From Flavobacterium sp. J27 (GTDB lineage: Bacteria; Bacteroidota; Bacteroidia; Flavobacteriales; Flavobacteriaceae): a stretch of 64,000 bases of DNA. Position 1 is the stretch's first letter; each line of letters begins with the position of its first letter. Below the pieces are notes generated by a model, which had not been told where the DNA came from, made no database searches, and saw nothing but the letters and a program-made list of their open reading frames with translations. Below are positions 1 to 9,859 of the stretch, piece after piece. The stretch is taken from the NCBI RefSeq assembly GCF_004303025.1, contig NZ_PJQW01000005.1, positions 172,159 through 236,158 on the forward strand, read 5' to 3'. The position numbers and the translations under genes are program-made.

Positions 1-1157
1 CTACTGGTGGTACAGGAACTATTCAGTATTCTATATCTTCTGCACCTAATGAAACTGTTAATTCAGGAGTGTTTACAGATTTAGGTGCTGGAACGTATTT
101 AGTATATATTCAAGATGAGAATGGTTGTACACCACCTCAATCGCCATTAACATTCACTATTAATGTTCCACCAACTTTTGAAATTGTTAGTGTTGATCCA
201 GTACCTGAAATATGTTTAGGAGATGGTGGTTCTGTTCAGTTTAGTGTAACGGGTGGAACTCCAGGAACAACTGGTTATTATGCTTACGAAGGTTCTTCAA
301 CACAAACATCTTTAAATGGAGATTTCAGTTTTACGAATTTAGTAGCAGGAGATCATTTATTTGTGGTAACTGATGCAAATGGATGTATTATTACTGTTGA
401 ATTTACTATAGATGAAGGTGTAGATATTCAAGCTGATTATACTATAGAAACAATTTGTGTTAACGATTTACCACAAGCTAATGTTACTATTTTATATAAT
501 GATACTGACTTAGCAATTTCTGACTTAACGTTTGATTTGGATAATGGTGCAGTGGTTCAAGTAGGTAATAATGTATTCCAAAGTGTAAGTAATGGTTCAC
601 ATACGGTAAGTGTTACACACGCTAATGGTTGTGTACAACAAGTAAGTTTTGCAATAGCATTGCCTTCAACACCTGTATTGACACTTACTGAAAGTGGGTT
701 AAACCAATTTACTATAAGTACAACAGGAGGTGTTGCACCTTATGAATATACGATACTAAATAGTAATGGTGTGGTATTGTATGAAGGGCCAAATACCGTT
801 TATTTTGTAACTTATACAGATACTTATACAGTAATTGTTACTGACGTTAATGGTTGTACAGACACTAAAACAATCTTCATTGAATTCTTTGATGTTGAAA
901 TTCCTGATTATTTTACTCCTGGAGGTGACGGAACAAATGACGGCTGGAGTCCAAATTATTTAGATAATTATCCAAAAGCTGTTACTTATGTATTTGATAG
1001 ATATAGTAGAAAAATTATTACTTTACATCCTGGAGAATCATGGGATGGAACGTATATGGGTAATGAACTTCCTTCAGGTGATTACTGGTATGTATTGAAA
1101 CTGAATGGGGAAACAGATGCTAGAGAGTTTGTAGGAAATTTCACATTGTATAGATAA
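1..1157 (+). CDS. C-terminal part of a giant secreted repeat protein with T9SS type B sorting domain
   Basis: The frame is open from the first bases of the window, so this is the 3' end of a longer gene; the GTG at 69 is not a credible start. The visible part has repeats of roughly 80-90 residues that each close with an Asn-Gly-Cys motif (DENGC, DANGC, HANGC, DVNGC), as in SprB-like and other adhesin-like repeat proteins. The last 85 or so residues (from IPDYFTPGGDGTND to the end FVGNFTLYR) match the gliding-motility-associated type B C-terminal domain that directs export by the type IX secretion system. A PorP/SprF gene follows directly, the usual genetic partner. The mature protein is probably on the cell surface or released; its ligand cannot be told from this fragment. 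Confidence 0.88.
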   Translation, partial: TGGTGTIQYSISSAPNETVNSGVFTDLGAGTYLVYIQDENGCTPPQSPLTFTINVPPTFEIVSVDPVPEICLGDGGSVQFSVTGGTPGTTGYYAYEGSSTQTSLNGDFSFTNLVAGDHLFVVTDANGCIITVEFTIDEGVDIQADYTIETICVNDLPQANVTILYNDTDLAISDLTFDLDNGAVVQVGNNVFQSVSNGSHTVSVTHANGCVQQVSFAIALPSTPVLTLTESGLNQFTISTTGGVAPYEYTILNSNGVVLYEGPNTVYFVTYTDTYTVIVTDVNGCTDTKTIFIEFFDVEIPDYFTPGGDGTNDGWSPNYLDNYPKAVTYVFDRYSRKIITLHPGESWDGTYMGNELPSGDYWYVLKLNGETDAREFVGNFTLYR

Positions 1158-1165
1158 TTAAGAAA

Positions 1166-1194
1166 ACTAAGCCTATTCATAAAATAGGCTTAGT
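1166..1194 (+). other. RNA hairpin between secreted protein and porP-like gene
   Basis: Perfect 11-base arms (1166-1176 and 1184-1194) with a 7-base loop sit between the two genes. No T tract follows, so it is more likely an RNA-stability or partial-termination hairpin than a full terminator. The downstream ATG is 20 bases later. Confidence 0.5.
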
Positions 1195-1213
1195 CTCAAA
1201 TAAAAAAATTAAA

Positions 1214-2167
1214 ATGAAAAAAGTAGCCCTATTTTTAATACTATTTGGTTTGAGCCAATTGCAAGCACAGGAGCTTACAATACCTCAACAAACGCAGTAT
1301 TTAGCTGATAATCCATTCTCTTTGTCACCTACTTTTGCTGGAATTGGAGACAACGCTAGAATTAGATTAAATGGACTTACTCAATGGGTTGGAATAAAAG
1401 ATGCTCCTATTAACCAATCATTAGCAGCTGATTTTCGTATTGCTGATCGTTCTGGAGTTGGAATTTTTGCCTACAATGATAAAAACGGTAATACAAGACA
1501 GTATGGAGCAAAGTTGTCTTTTGCACAACACTTAATTTTAGATTATGATTCTGAACAATACTTGTCTTTAGGTATTTCATTCAATTTGAATCATTTTAGA
1601 ATTGATATAGAAAACTTTAGTAATCAATTAGATCCTGCAATTAACGGAGATAGAGCTACACAGAATTATAACTTTGATATTGGTTTTTTATACCGTTATA
1701 AAGATTTCTTTTTTAGTTATAATGCTTCTAATATTTTAGATAAAAATATTAGAGAGGTTAACTTCTTAGAACCAGATTTATTATTGAATCACCAAGTTTA
1801 TTTAGGCACAAAATTAAGAAGAGCTGGATCTACTTTTGAAATTGAACCTTCTGCTTTAGTTCAATATTATCAAAGTGATGGTCGTTCTACAACAGATTTA
1901 AATATTAAGTTTAAAAAACATTTTTATGAAGATTATTTCTGGATTGGAGCTACCGCACGTTTCTTAAATGAACAATCTTTAACTCCTGTTACTGTTGGAC
2001 CAGTTGTAGGTGGTAGAAAAAGCAACTTTTATTTTGGTTATTCATATCAGATTAACACAAATGAATTACTATCTTATAATACAGGTACACACATGATAAC
2101 TATAGGTTTTGATTTCCTACAAAGTTTAAGTAATTGTCCATGTACACAAAATAGGATTGTATATTAA
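1214..2167 (+). CDS. PorP/SprF family type IX secretion outer-membrane protein
   Basis: 317 residues with a signal peptide (MKKVALFLILFGLSQLQAQ) and alternating beta strands typical of an outer-membrane barrel. The start of the mature protein (QQTQYLADNPFSLSPTFAG) and the later GVGIFAYNDKNG stretch are characteristic of the PorP/SprF family. In Flavobacteriaceae these proteins are usually encoded directly downstream of a large adhesin with a type B sorting domain and are needed for secretion or surface attachment of that partner; the same arrangement is seen here, 56 bases after the repeat protein. Family assignment is secure; the pairing with the upstream protein is inferred from context. 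Confidence 0.9.
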   Translation: MKKVALFLILFGLSQLQAQELTIPQQTQYLADNPFSLSPTFAGIGDNARIRLNGLTQWVGIKDAPINQSLAADFRIADRSGVGIFAYNDKNGNTRQYGAKLSFAQHLILDYDSEQYLSLGISFNLNHFRIDIENFSNQLDPAINGDRATQNYNFDIGFLYRYKDFFFSYNASNILDKNIREVNFLEPDLLLNHQVYLGTKLRRAGSTFEIEPSALVQYYQSDGRSTTDLNIKFKKHFYEDYFWIGATARFLNEQSLTPVTVGPVVGGRKSNFYFGYSYQINTNELLSYNTGTHMITIGFDFLQSLSNCPCTQNRIVY

Positions 2168-2187
2168 AAATATAACAATTACATTTG
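2157..2187 (+). promoter_or_regulatory. Bacteroidota-type promoter for pgk
   Basis: TTG at 2157-2159, a 20-base spacer and TACATTTG at 2180-2187 fit the Bacteroidota consensus (TTG, 19-21 bases, TAnnTTTG). It overlaps the end of the porP-like gene and lies about 60 bases before the pgk start. Confidence 0.6.
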
Positions 2188-2249
2188 AAGTTTACTATGA
2201 TTCATTTTGAATTATAGTAAACTTTAACTATTAAATACATATCTGATAA

Positions 2250-3440
2250 ATGAAAACACTACAAGACTTTAATTTTAACAATCAAAAAGCTATCATTCGA
2301 GTTGATTTTAACGTACCATTAGATGAAAATTTTAATGTAACTGATACAACTAGAATTGAAGCTGCTAAACCAACAATAGATAAGATTATTGCTGATGGAG
2401 GTAGTGTTGTTTTGATGAGTCATTTAGGTAGACCAAAAGGTTTTGATGATCAATTTTCATTACGACATATTGTTGTATCAGTTGAAAAAATTCTTGGTCA
2501 TAAAGTGACTTTTGTTAATGATTGTATTGGGTCCGTTGTGGAAGAGGCAGTAGCTAGTTTAGATAAAGGTTCTATTTTATTGTTAGAAAACTTACGTTTT
2601 TATGGTGAAGAAGAAAAAGGTGATATTCCTTTTGCTGAAAAATTGTCAAAGTTTGGAGACATATATGTTAATGATGCTTTTGGTACTGCGCATAGAGCTC
2701 ATGCCTCAACTACAATAATAGCTCAATTCTATCCACATAAAAAGTGCTTCGGATTATTATTAGCTAAAGAAATAGATAGTATTAATAAAGTGTTATCAGA
2801 TTCAGTTAAGCCAGTAACTGCTATTTTAGGTGGTAGCAAAGTTTCTTCAAAAATAACAGTAATTGAAAATATACTTGACAAAGTGAATCACATGATTATA
2901 GGTGGTGGAATGACGTTTACTTTTGTAAAAGCTTTAGGTGGATCGATTGGTAATTCCATATGTGAGGATGATAAACTTGAATTAGCTATTAACATTTTAA
3001 AATTAGCAAAAGAGAAAGGTGTGCAAATTCATCTACCTATAGATGTTATTGCTGCAGACTCTTTTTCTAATGACGCTAATACACAAGTTGTAGATGTAAA
3101 AAGTATACCTGATGGCTGGCAAGGTTTAGATGCCGGTCCTAAATCATTAATTATATTTGATAGAATTTTAAATGATTCTAAAACTATTTTATGGAATGGT
3201 CCTTTAGGCGTATTTGAAATGGATACTTTTTCTAAAGGAACGATAGCATTAGGTGAATCTATCGCAACAGCTACTAAAAATGGAGCATTTTCATTAGTAG
3301 GTGGTGGAGATAGTGTTGCTGCTGTCAAACAGTTTGGTTTAGAACCCAAAATGAGTTATGTTTCTACTGGCGGAGGCGCTATGTTAGAAATGTTAGAAGG
3401 CAGAGTTCTACCTGGAATTGCTGCAATTTTAAATGAATAA
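2250..3440 (+). CDS. pgk: Phosphoglycerate kinase
   Basis: 396 residues, normal length for the family. The glycolytic enzyme transfers phosphate from 1,3-bisphosphoglycerate to ADP in the cytoplasm. Diagnostic motifs are present: RVDFNVPLD (about residues 17-25) and SHLGRPKG (about 59-66) in the N-terminal substrate-binding lobe, [10 protein letters not shown] near residue 150, and the nucleotide-binding lobe ending in SLVGGGDS and STGGGAMLE. The gene has its own apparent promoter overlapping the end of the previous gene and is separated from the lytic transglycosylase gene by 57 bases. Confidence 0.98.
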   Translation: MKTLQDFNFNNQKAIIRVDFNVPLDENFNVTDTTRIEAAKPTIDKIIADGGSVVLMSHLGRPKGFDDQFSLRHIVVSVEKILGHKVTFVNDCIGSVVEEAVASLDKGSILLLENLRFYGEEEKGDIPFAEKLSKFGDIYVNDAFGTAHRAHASTTIIAQFYPHKKCFGLLLAKEIDSINKVLSDSVKPVTAILGGSKVSSKITVIENILDKVNHMIIGGGMTFTFVKALGGSIGNSICEDDKLELAINILKLAKEKGVQIHLPIDVIAADSFSNDANTQVVDVKSIPDGWQGLDAGPKSLIIFDRILNDSKTILWNGPLGVFEMDTFSKGTIALGESIATATKNGAFSLVGGGDSVAAVKQFGLEPKMSYVSTGGGAMLEMLEGRVLPGIAAILNE

Positions 3441-3497
3441 AGGAAACAATAATTAGTTATAGTAAATAAAGCCCCCAAATAAACTAAAACTAAAAAA

Positions 3498-4997
3498 ATG
3501 AGTAGAAATAAATTTATAGTCGGAACATTCTTGTTGTCAAGTTTAGCTTTTTCACAAGAATCAAAAAAAGAAGTTGTAGATGCTACTGTATTAAAGACAG
3601 TTTATTTAGATTCTATTAAAGCAACTTTTACAAGTCATAATACAAGTAATTGTATTGATGAAAGATGGTTAGCAGAATTAGCTAATGAAGAAATTTTTGA
3701 AGATATGTACGCAGATGTTACAGAAACAGATATTGATTCTACAGTTGCGTTTGATTTATCTACAGAGGTGTTGAAAAAAAGGCTAAAACGACTGGATGAT
3801 AAATCACCTTTTAACATTGAATATAATCCTGCGTTAGAAAATGTTATTAAAACTTTTTTAAAGAAACGTCAAGGAGCTTATGAACGCTTAATGGCTATTT
3901 CTGAGTATTATTTTCCAATGTTTGAGGAACATTTAGCAAAGTATGATGTGCCTTTGGAAATAAAGTATCTAGCAATCGTTGAATCTGCATTAAATCCTAA
4001 AGCTAAATCTAGAGTAGGTGCCACAGGATTATGGCAATTTATGTACCCAACTGGGAAACAATTTGATTTAGAAGTTAATTCCTTTGTTGATGAAAGATAT
4101 GATCCTTTAAAAGCTACTGAAGCAGCATGTCAATATCTATCTAGTTTATATCGTATTTTTGGAGATTGGAGTATGGTTTTAGCATCCTATAATGCTGGTC
4201 CAGGAAATGTATCTAAAGCCATTAGACGATCTGGTGGAAGCCAAAATTATTGGAATATTAGAAAAAATTTACCTAGAGAAACGGCTAATTATGTTCCCGC
4301 TTTTTTAGCTACAATGTATATTTATGAATACCATAAAGATCATAAATTTAAGCCCAAAAAAGCGCCTATTACTTATTTTGAGACTGATACAGTAATGGTT
4401 AAACGACGTATTACTTTTGAACAAATTTCGGAATTATTAGATGTTCCTTATGAACAGATTGTTTTCTTGAATCCAATTTATAAATTAGATATTATACCCT
4501 ATCAAGAAGATAAAGCACATTTTTTGAGATTACCAAAAGATAAATTAGGTCTTTTTGTTTCTAATGAAGATAAAATGTATGCTTATGTCGATTATTTAGA
4601 TTCTTTTAGAGAGAAAACCATTTTACCTGATGTTAATGAAGAAGTAATTGTCAGTAGTACTAAATATCATAAAATACGTAGTGGAGAAAGTTTAGGTTTA
4701 ATTGCTTCTAAGTATAATGTTACAATTACCCAATTAAAAAAATGGAATAATTTAAGAGGTAATTCCATACAAGCAGGAAAAAATTTAAAAATTTTTACAT
4801 CTGAAAAAGTGGTTTCTAAATCCTATTCAAACTCTAGTAATGCTACTAGTAATCAAGTATATAAAGTTAAAAAAGGAGATTCATTATATTCTATAGCAAA
4901 GAAATTTCCTGGAATTTCTGCTGATGATATAAAAAAATGGAACGGTATTAGTGGTAATAATATTAGACCAGGTATGAAACTCAATATTAACGGATAA
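3498..4997 (+). CDS. MltD-like lytic transglycosylase with two LysM domains
   Basis: 499 residues. A signal peptide (LLSSLAFSQ) is followed by an SLT-type transglycosylase domain (about residues 140-275) with the catalytic glutamate in IVESALNPKAKS, the conserved GATGLWQFM, and ASYNAGPGNV. Two C-terminal LysM modules (about residues 392-435 and 455-498) would bind peptidoglycan. The architecture matches MltD/DNLP proteins, which cleave the MurNAc-GlcNAc bond to give 1,6-anhydroMurNAc. The DUF4837 gene starts 12 bases downstream, so the two are probably co-transcribed. Confidence 0.93.
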   Translation: MSRNKFIVGTFLLSSLAFSQESKKEVVDATVLKTVYLDSIKATFTSHNTSNCIDERWLAELANEEIFEDMYADVTETDIDSTVAFDLSTEVLKKRLKRLDDKSPFNIEYNPALENVIKTFLKKRQGAYERLMAISEYYFPMFEEHLAKYDVPLEIKYLAIVESALNPKAKSRVGATGLWQFMYPTGKQFDLEVNSFVDERYDPLKATEAACQYLSSLYRIFGDWSMVLASYNAGPGNVSKAIRRSGGSQNYWNIRKNLPRETANYVPAFLATMYIYEYHKDHKFKPKKAPITYFETDTVMVKRRITFEQISELLDVPYEQIVFLNPIYKLDIIPYQEDKAHFLRLPKDKLGLFVSNEDKMYAYVDYLDSFREKTILPDVNEEVIVSSTKYHKIRSGESLGLIASKYNVTITQLKKWNNLRGNSIQAGKNLKIFTSEKVVSKSYSNSSNATSNQVYKVKKGDSLYSIAKKFPGISADDIKKWNGISGNNIRPGMKLNING

Positions 4998-5009
4998 ATA
5001 ACCACTTAT

Positions 5010-5990
5010 ATGAAACGAATAGTTATTACATTTTTGAGCTTATTACTTTTGATTTCTTGTAAAGAATCAGAAGCAGATAAAAAAGCAGTTTTAACAGAAT
5101 CTAATGGCAAAATTAATAATGTTTCCATCATTATTGATGAAAATTTATGGAATGGTGAAATTGGCGATAGCCTAAGGAAAAAATTTGCTGCGCCTGTGGA
5201 TGGTTTACCTAATGAAGAACCTATGTTTAATTTAAACCAATATCCTACCAAAATTTTTGAAGGTTTTGTGAGAAATAGTAGAAATGTAATTGTTGTTGAA
5301 AAGTCAAATCAAAGTGGATTTAGTTCCAAAAAGGATGAATTTGCTAAACCGCAACAAGTATTTTATATTGTGGGTAAAAACAAAGATGAAATTTTGGCCA
5401 CTTTAGAAAAGAAAGCAAATGAAATTATACAATCTATCAAAGAAGGTGAAATTATTGAAAATCAAGTTCGTTTAAAAAAGGCTGCTATCAAAGATCAGAA
5501 AGTTCGAGATAAATTTGGAGTTGCTTTGACTATTGGTCATGGTTATAAATATGATATGGTTGAAAACAATTTCCTATGGATTAGAAAAGAATTTTCTACG
5601 GGTTACAATAGCATATTAGTTTATGAAATGCCAATAAATGTGATTGAAAATGATTCTAATGTTGTTAGAAATATTGTTAAGATGCGCGATTCAATCGGGA
5701 AACAATTTATTCATGGAACATTAGATAATACTTGGATGGCAACAGAAGAAGATTATGCACCTAATTTCTTTAATATTTCAATAGCTGGAAGAAAGACTTA
5801 TGAAACCAAAGGAGGTTGGTATTTAAAAAATGATTTTATGGCCGGACCTTTTATTAATTATGCTATAAAAGACGTAAAAAATAATCGTTTTTTAGTCTTA
5901 GAAGGTTTTACATATAACCCCTCTAAATCTAAAAGGGATTTAGTTTTTGAATTAGAAGCCATCATAAAGTCGGTTAAGTTTCTAAAATAA
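5010..5990 (+). CDS. DUF4837 family lipoprotein
   Basis: 326 residues with a lipoprotein signal (FLSLLLLISCKES; lipobox cysteine near residue 17). The body resembles the DUF4837 family, common in Flavobacteriia and of unknown function. It starts 12 bases after the lytic transglycosylase gene and ends before a strong terminator, so the two form a unit; a role at the cell envelope is a contextual guess only. The alternative start codons downstream would remove the lipobox, which supports the chosen start. Confidence 0.85.
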   Translation: MKRIVITFLSLLLLISCKESEADKKAVLTESNGKINNVSIIIDENLWNGEIGDSLRKKFAAPVDGLPNEEPMFNLNQYPTKIFEGFVRNSRNVIVVEKSNQSGFSSKKDEFAKPQQVFYIVGKNKDEILATLEKKANEIIQSIKEGEIIENQVRLKKAAIKDQKVRDKFGVALTIGHGYKYDMVENNFLWIRKEFSTGYNSILVYEMPINVIENDSNVVRNIVKMRDSIGKQFIHGTLDNTWMATEEDYAPNFFNISIAGRKTYETKGGWYLKNDFMAGPFINYAIKDVKNNRFLVLEGFTYNPSKSKRDLVFELEAIIKSVKFLK

Positions 5991-6017
5991 ATAGTATTTT
6001 TACACTAAAAATATTTT

Positions 6018-6052
6018 AATCTCATTAAACTCTTGTTTAATGAGATTTTTTT
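6018..6052 (+). terminator. Intrinsic terminator after the DUF4837 gene
   Basis: Perfect 13-base arms (6018-6030 and 6035-6047) around a 4-base loop, followed by a T tract. The T tract ends only nine bases before the ATG of the next gene on the same strand. Confidence 0.88.
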
Positions 6053-6060
6053 AATAGCAT

Positions 6061-6513
6061 ATGACAACAATAATTACATTTAAAATAAAGCGATTTAACG
6101 AACTTTCTTTAGACGAACTATATAATTTACTTAAGCTTAGGTCAGAAGTTTTTGTAGTGGAACAAAACTGTGTTTATTTGGATATAGATGGGAAAGATGA
6201 TAAAGCTATCCATGTATTAGGCTTTTACAATGATGAAATTGTAGCTTATACACGTCTTTTTGATAAAGGATATTATTTTGATGAAGCTTCTATAGGTAGA
6301 GTAGTGGTTAGCCCAAAATATAGAGATAAAAAATGGGGTTATCAATTAATGGAAGTGTCAATTAATGCAGTACAAACATACTTTAATGACACAAAAATTA
6401 CGATATCTGCTCAGCAATATTTAGCGAAGTTTTATCAATCTTTAGGATTTGAACAAACTAGTGAAATGTATTTAGAAGATGATATTCCGCACATTCAAAT
6501 GAAAAAAAATTAG
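6061..6513 (+). CDS. GNAT family N-acetyltransferase, ElaA-like
   Basis: 150 residues. The N-terminal RSEVFVVEQNCVYLDIDGKD is the signature of ElaA-like GNAT proteins, and IGRVVVSPKYRDKKWGYQLM is the acetyl-CoA-binding motif A region. The substrate is unknown. The ATG follows a strong terminator by only nine bases, so its transcript must begin upstream and contain that hairpin, or start almost at the ATG. The gene is convergent with the OmpA-like gene and the two stop codons overlap by four bases. Confidence 0.9.
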   Translation: MTTIITFKIKRFNELSLDELYNLLKLRSEVFVVEQNCVYLDIDGKDDKAIHVLGFYNDEIVAYTRLFDKGYYFDEASIGRVVVSPKYRDKKWGYQLMEVSINAVQTYFNDTKITISAQQYLAKFYQSLGFEQTSEMYLEDDIPHIQMKKN

Positions 6514-7337
6514 TTCACTTTGGTAATTACAATCTCAACTCTTCTATCATATAGTTGTCCTTTACCTAAAGGTTGACTATTACCGAAACCTTTAGGTGTC
6601 ATTCGCTCTTTTTTAATTTTTTTCTTAAAGAGATATTCATAGACAACAATAGCACGATTAATTGATAGTTCTCTTTTTTTTGAATCTCTATCTATGGCTT
6701 CTTTTTGGTAGGATGGAATACAACATACATGTCCTTGTATTTCAAAATCAATGTTTTTGAACTTATGTAATTGCTTCGCTAAACGATCTAATTCTTTTTT
6801 AGCCTCTGGAGATAGTTTACTACTACCTCTGTCAAAAAGTAGTTTTTCTAAGTAAATTCGATCCCCTGCAATTGGTTGTTCGGGAATGGCATTATAAACA
6901 CCAGGAATTTTTAAATCTTCAATGGTAACTGGGTTATAATTCACCACCACATCAACACGTCTGTTTTTAGAGCGTACTTCAGGAATATTATCTAAGATAT
7001 CATCATCTATTAAGACACGACCTTTACCTTCTATAGTAATGATGATTTTATTTTTTATTCCGTTTTCTATAAGCTTATCTTTTACAGCATGTGCTCTATT
7101 GGTAGATAATTTAAAATTATAGAGGTCTTTTCCTCTATCGTCACAGTAACCAAATATCTCAATTGTTTTTATGGAGCTTGTGTCTAATTTTTTAACAAAC
7201 TGAAGAAGCGAATTCGTTTGTTTCGTTTTTAAATCAAACGTATCAAAATCAAAATATAAAGAATGTACTTCTTCTTCTTGTGCGTTTATTGCAATAGTGC
7301 TTACAATTATAAGAAGAAGTACATACTTTTTCATCAT
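6510..7337 (-). CDS. OmpA family protein with two OmpA-like domains
   Basis: 275 residues with a signal peptide (LLLIIVSTIAINAQ). Two OmpA-like peptidoglycan-binding domains are visible: one at about residues 25-130 (YFDFDTFDL, FGYCDDRGKDLYN, LSTNRAHAV) and a second at about 165-270 (LLFDRGSSKLSPEAK, IQGHVCC, LSINRAIVV, RRVEIVI). The protein is probably periplasmic and tethers to the cell wall. Its start overlaps the stop of the S41 protease gene by one base, so DUF4349, S41 protease and OmpA form one operon. Confidence 0.9.
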   Translation of the reverse strand: MMKKYVLLLIIVSTIAINAQEEEVHSLYFDFDTFDLKTKQTNSLLQFVKKLDTSSIKTIEIFGYCDDRGKDLYNFKLSTNRAHAVKDKLIENGIKNKIIITIEGKGRVLIDDDILDNIPEVRSKNRRVDVVVNYNPVTIEDLKIPGVYNAIPEQPIAGDRIYLEKLLFDRGSSKLSPEAKKELDRLAKQLHKFKNIDFEIQGHVCCIPSYQKEAIDRDSKKRELSINRAIVVYEYLFKKKIKKERMTPKGFGNSQPLGKGQLYDRRVEIVITKVN

Positions 7338-8971
7338 CAGTGTTTTAGAATGGAACTGTATTGGGAAACATCATTAAGTACCGCTTTTGCTTTTGTAATA
7401 TCTATGTCTTTTTGAGTATAAAACTCATAAAGACCTTCTTTATATTGATAACGTGTTATTAATTCTTCCTGTAATAATTTTTTAAACTCTTCTTTGTTTT
7501 TGGTCACCTCAACATCTTGGCTTTTTTCTAGAGCCATTTGTAATGCTTTGTATTCAGAAGTAATGGATGCATCAATTTTCTCTTTCTTAGCTTTTTCCAA
7601 TAATGCTTTTAGTGCTTTTCCAGTTTCACTGTCTAAACTATATTTTTCTTGTTTTATAAATGTTTTGAAAGTGTTAAAATCAGTTTCTGAAATAGTTGGA
7701 ATGCCAGTTAAATTTGGGGTTTTATAATACAAAGTGGTGGCATAATCGAAAACAGCGTCATTTTTTTCGAGAGCATCTGTTATTGCACTTTTTTTAGTTT
7801 CCTCTATTATTACATCGGGTAATACACCTCCGCCATCATATACTGTTCTGCCTCCTTTAGTTTTAAAGGCGTTAAAATTATTTTTATCTATTTTTATTGC
7901 TTTTCCATTCGCGTCTTTATGAGCATAATCTAAAGCTTGAATACATCTTCCAGAAGGAGTATAGTACCTTGAAATAGTTACCTTTACTTGTGTTCCATAA
8001 GATAAATTCAATGGGCGTTGTACTAATCCTTTCCCAAAACTTCTATTTCCTATTATTACAGCGCGATCTAAATCTTGTAGTGCACCGGAAACAATTTCAG
8101 AAGCTGAGGCACTACTAGCATCAATTAAAATAGCTAATGGGATTTCTAAATCTACTGGATTATTGCTGGTTTTATAGGTGTTATTGTGTTTTTCATTTTT
8201 TGATTTTGTGGTCACTATTACTTCTCCTTTTGGAACAAATAAATTACAGATATTTACAGCTTCATGAAGTAATCCACCTGGGTTACCTCTTAAATCTAGT
8301 ATGATTTTGGTAGCACCTTTGGTCTTTAATTCTAATAAAGCAGCCTTAGTTTCACTACTTGCTTTCTCTGTAAATTTTGATAATACAATATAACCAGTTT
8401 TGTCGTCTAATAGGGAATAAAAGGGAACTGCTTTAACCTCAACTTCGTCTAAAACAATTGTTGTATTTTGTTTTTTGCCTTGTCTTTCAAAGGTAATAGC
8501 TACTTTCGTGTTTTTAGTTCCTCTCAGTAATTGAGAAGCATCTTCTTTGTATTCTTTTAAGTTGATATCACCGATTTGAGTAATTTCATCACCCGCTTTT
8601 AAACCCGCTTTATCCGCTGGGAAACCTTTGTAAATTTCTTTTAAGAATACGCGGCCTTCTTTTCGTTGTACAACAGCACCAATACCAGTGTATTCTCCAG
8701 TATTATTAATTTTGAATTTCAATACATCTTGTTCATTAAAAAAAACAGTGTAGGGATCTAAATCTGCCAACATGTTTTTTATGGCAATGTCCATTAATTC
8801 TCCTGGATTGGTTTCATCAACATAGTTTTGATTAACCGTTTTAAATGCCTCAGTGAAGATTTCTATTTGTTTTGCAATTTCAAAAAAGTCATTTTTAAAA
8901 CTCACTGCAACAAACAAAAAACCGACACTTAAAAAAGTAACAATATATTTTTTTGTAAAAAATCGTTTCAT
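7337..8971 (-). CDS. S41 family C-terminal processing peptidase
   Basis: 544 residues. An N-terminal membrane anchor (about residues 9-26) is followed by a PDZ domain (about 95-170; GIGAVVQRKEG, GDEITQIGD) and an S41 catalytic domain with the Ser/Lys dyad in SSASASEIVSG (Ser near 287) and SFGKGLVQ (Lys near 311). The family cleaves near the C-terminus of periplasmic substrates. It overlaps its neighbours by one base at both ends, so translation is probably coupled. Flavobacteria often carry an S41 protease near rnpA, as here. Confidence 0.93.
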   Translation of the reverse strand: MKRFFTKKYIVTFLSVGFLFVAVSFKNDFFEIAKQIEIFTEAFKTVNQNYVDETNPGELMDIAIKNMLADLDPYTVFFNEQDVLKFKINNTGEYTGIGAVVQRKEGRVFLKEIYKGFPADKAGLKAGDEITQIGDINLKEYKEDASQLLRGTKNTKVAITFERQGKKQNTTIVLDEVEVKAVPFYSLLDDKTGYIVLSKFTEKASSETKAALLELKTKGATKIILDLRGNPGGLLHEAVNICNLFVPKGEVIVTTKSKNEKHNNTYKTSNNPVDLEIPLAILIDASSASASEIVSGALQDLDRAVIIGNRSFGKGLVQRPLNLSYGTQVKVTISRYYTPSGRCIQALDYAHKDANGKAIKIDKNNFNAFKTKGGRTVYDGGGVLPDVIIEETKKSAITDALEKNDAVFDYATTLYYKTPNLTGIPTISETDFNTFKTFIKQEKYSLDSETGKALKALLEKAKKEKIDASITSEYKALQMALEKSQDVEVTKNKEEFKKLLQEELITRYQYKEGLYEFYTQKDIDITKAKAVLNDVSQYSSILKH

Positions 8972-9789
8972 TATAATTTTTTTTTATTTCTAATCTTTCT
9001 TCTCACAAAAATGAAAAGTACTACGAAAATAAGGATAAATGGCCAAATATGAAGTAATCCCAGAAAGAAACTTGATAAACCATTAAAACCAGATGTAATT
9101 GCATTCCACATTTTGTTTCCATAGGAAATCCGATTGCCTGTTCCTTCTGGTTTTTCGGTATACATTTCGATTGAAATGGTACTCATGGCCACTCTATTTT
9201 CTAAATATTTTAGTCTTCCTTCAGCTACTTCTATCTCTTCTCGTATAGTAGAAAGCTCTTTTTCAATTTCTAATATTTCACTAACTTTATTTGCCTTATA
9301 CAATATTTCTAAATAACGATTTTCTAAGGTGCGTTTCGCTTTTAAACGAGCAGTAACATCTACAAATTCTTCCGTTACATCTTGAGCAGAAATTTCTTTG
9401 ACATCAAAATGAGTTATTCCTTTACTAATTTCGTTAATAAAAGCATCAAAATGCGTATTTGGAATGCGAATCGTTACATTGCGATATATGGAACCATAGT
9501 CGGTTCCAGAATTGTCGTTTTGTATATAGGCTTTATAAATTTTAGCGGATTTATGAATAGCTTCAAAGCTCGCTTTTAAATCTTGGGTTTGATAACGTAA
9601 ACGGGCGGTTTTGATGATTTTTAAATCCTGTGTGATTAATTTGTCAGTACTTTTTTCCGTTACTGGTTCAGATAAATTGGAAATGTTAGAAAAGCTGGAG
9701 TTGTTTTCAGCGACATCCACTTCTGCGAAATTTTCTTTACAAGAAATAAAAAGCAAACACATAAAAAAACGCAAACAAAAGATTTTCAT
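8971..9789 (-). CDS. DUF4349 domain lipoprotein with C-terminal membrane helix
   Basis: 272 residues. A lipobox signal (FMCLLFISCKEN) starts the protein; the central part (about residues 55-205) matches DUF4349, with TARLRYQTQDLKASFEAI, then a coiled-coil with EIEKELSTIREEIEVAEGRL. A membrane helix (about residues 238-262) is followed by a basic tail. The family is envelope-associated but has no established function. First gene of a three-gene minus-strand operon with the S41 protease and OmpA-like genes. Confidence 0.85.
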   Translation of the reverse strand: MKIFCLRFFMCLLFISCKENFAEVDVAENNSSFSNISNLSEPVTEKSTDKLITQDLKIIKTARLRYQTQDLKASFEAIHKSAKIYKAYIQNDNSGTDYGSIYRNVTIRIPNTHFDAFINEISKGITHFDVKEISAQDVTEEFVDVTARLKAKRTLENRYLEILYKANKVSEILEIEKELSTIREEIEVAEGRLKYLENRVAMSTISIEMYTEKPEGTGNRISYGNKMWNAITSGFNGLSSFFLGLLHIWPFILIFVVLFIFVRRKIRNKKKL

Positions 9790-9859
9790 AAGCTAAAGAA
9801 TTAGTTTATATAACACTTAAAGATAAGATTAAAAATGCTACAAAAACTTAGCCAAAAAC

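Noticed and set aside
69..71. GTG at 69 as gene start of the first protein
   Set aside because: The frame is open without break to the window edge, and the region is in the middle of a repeat domain.
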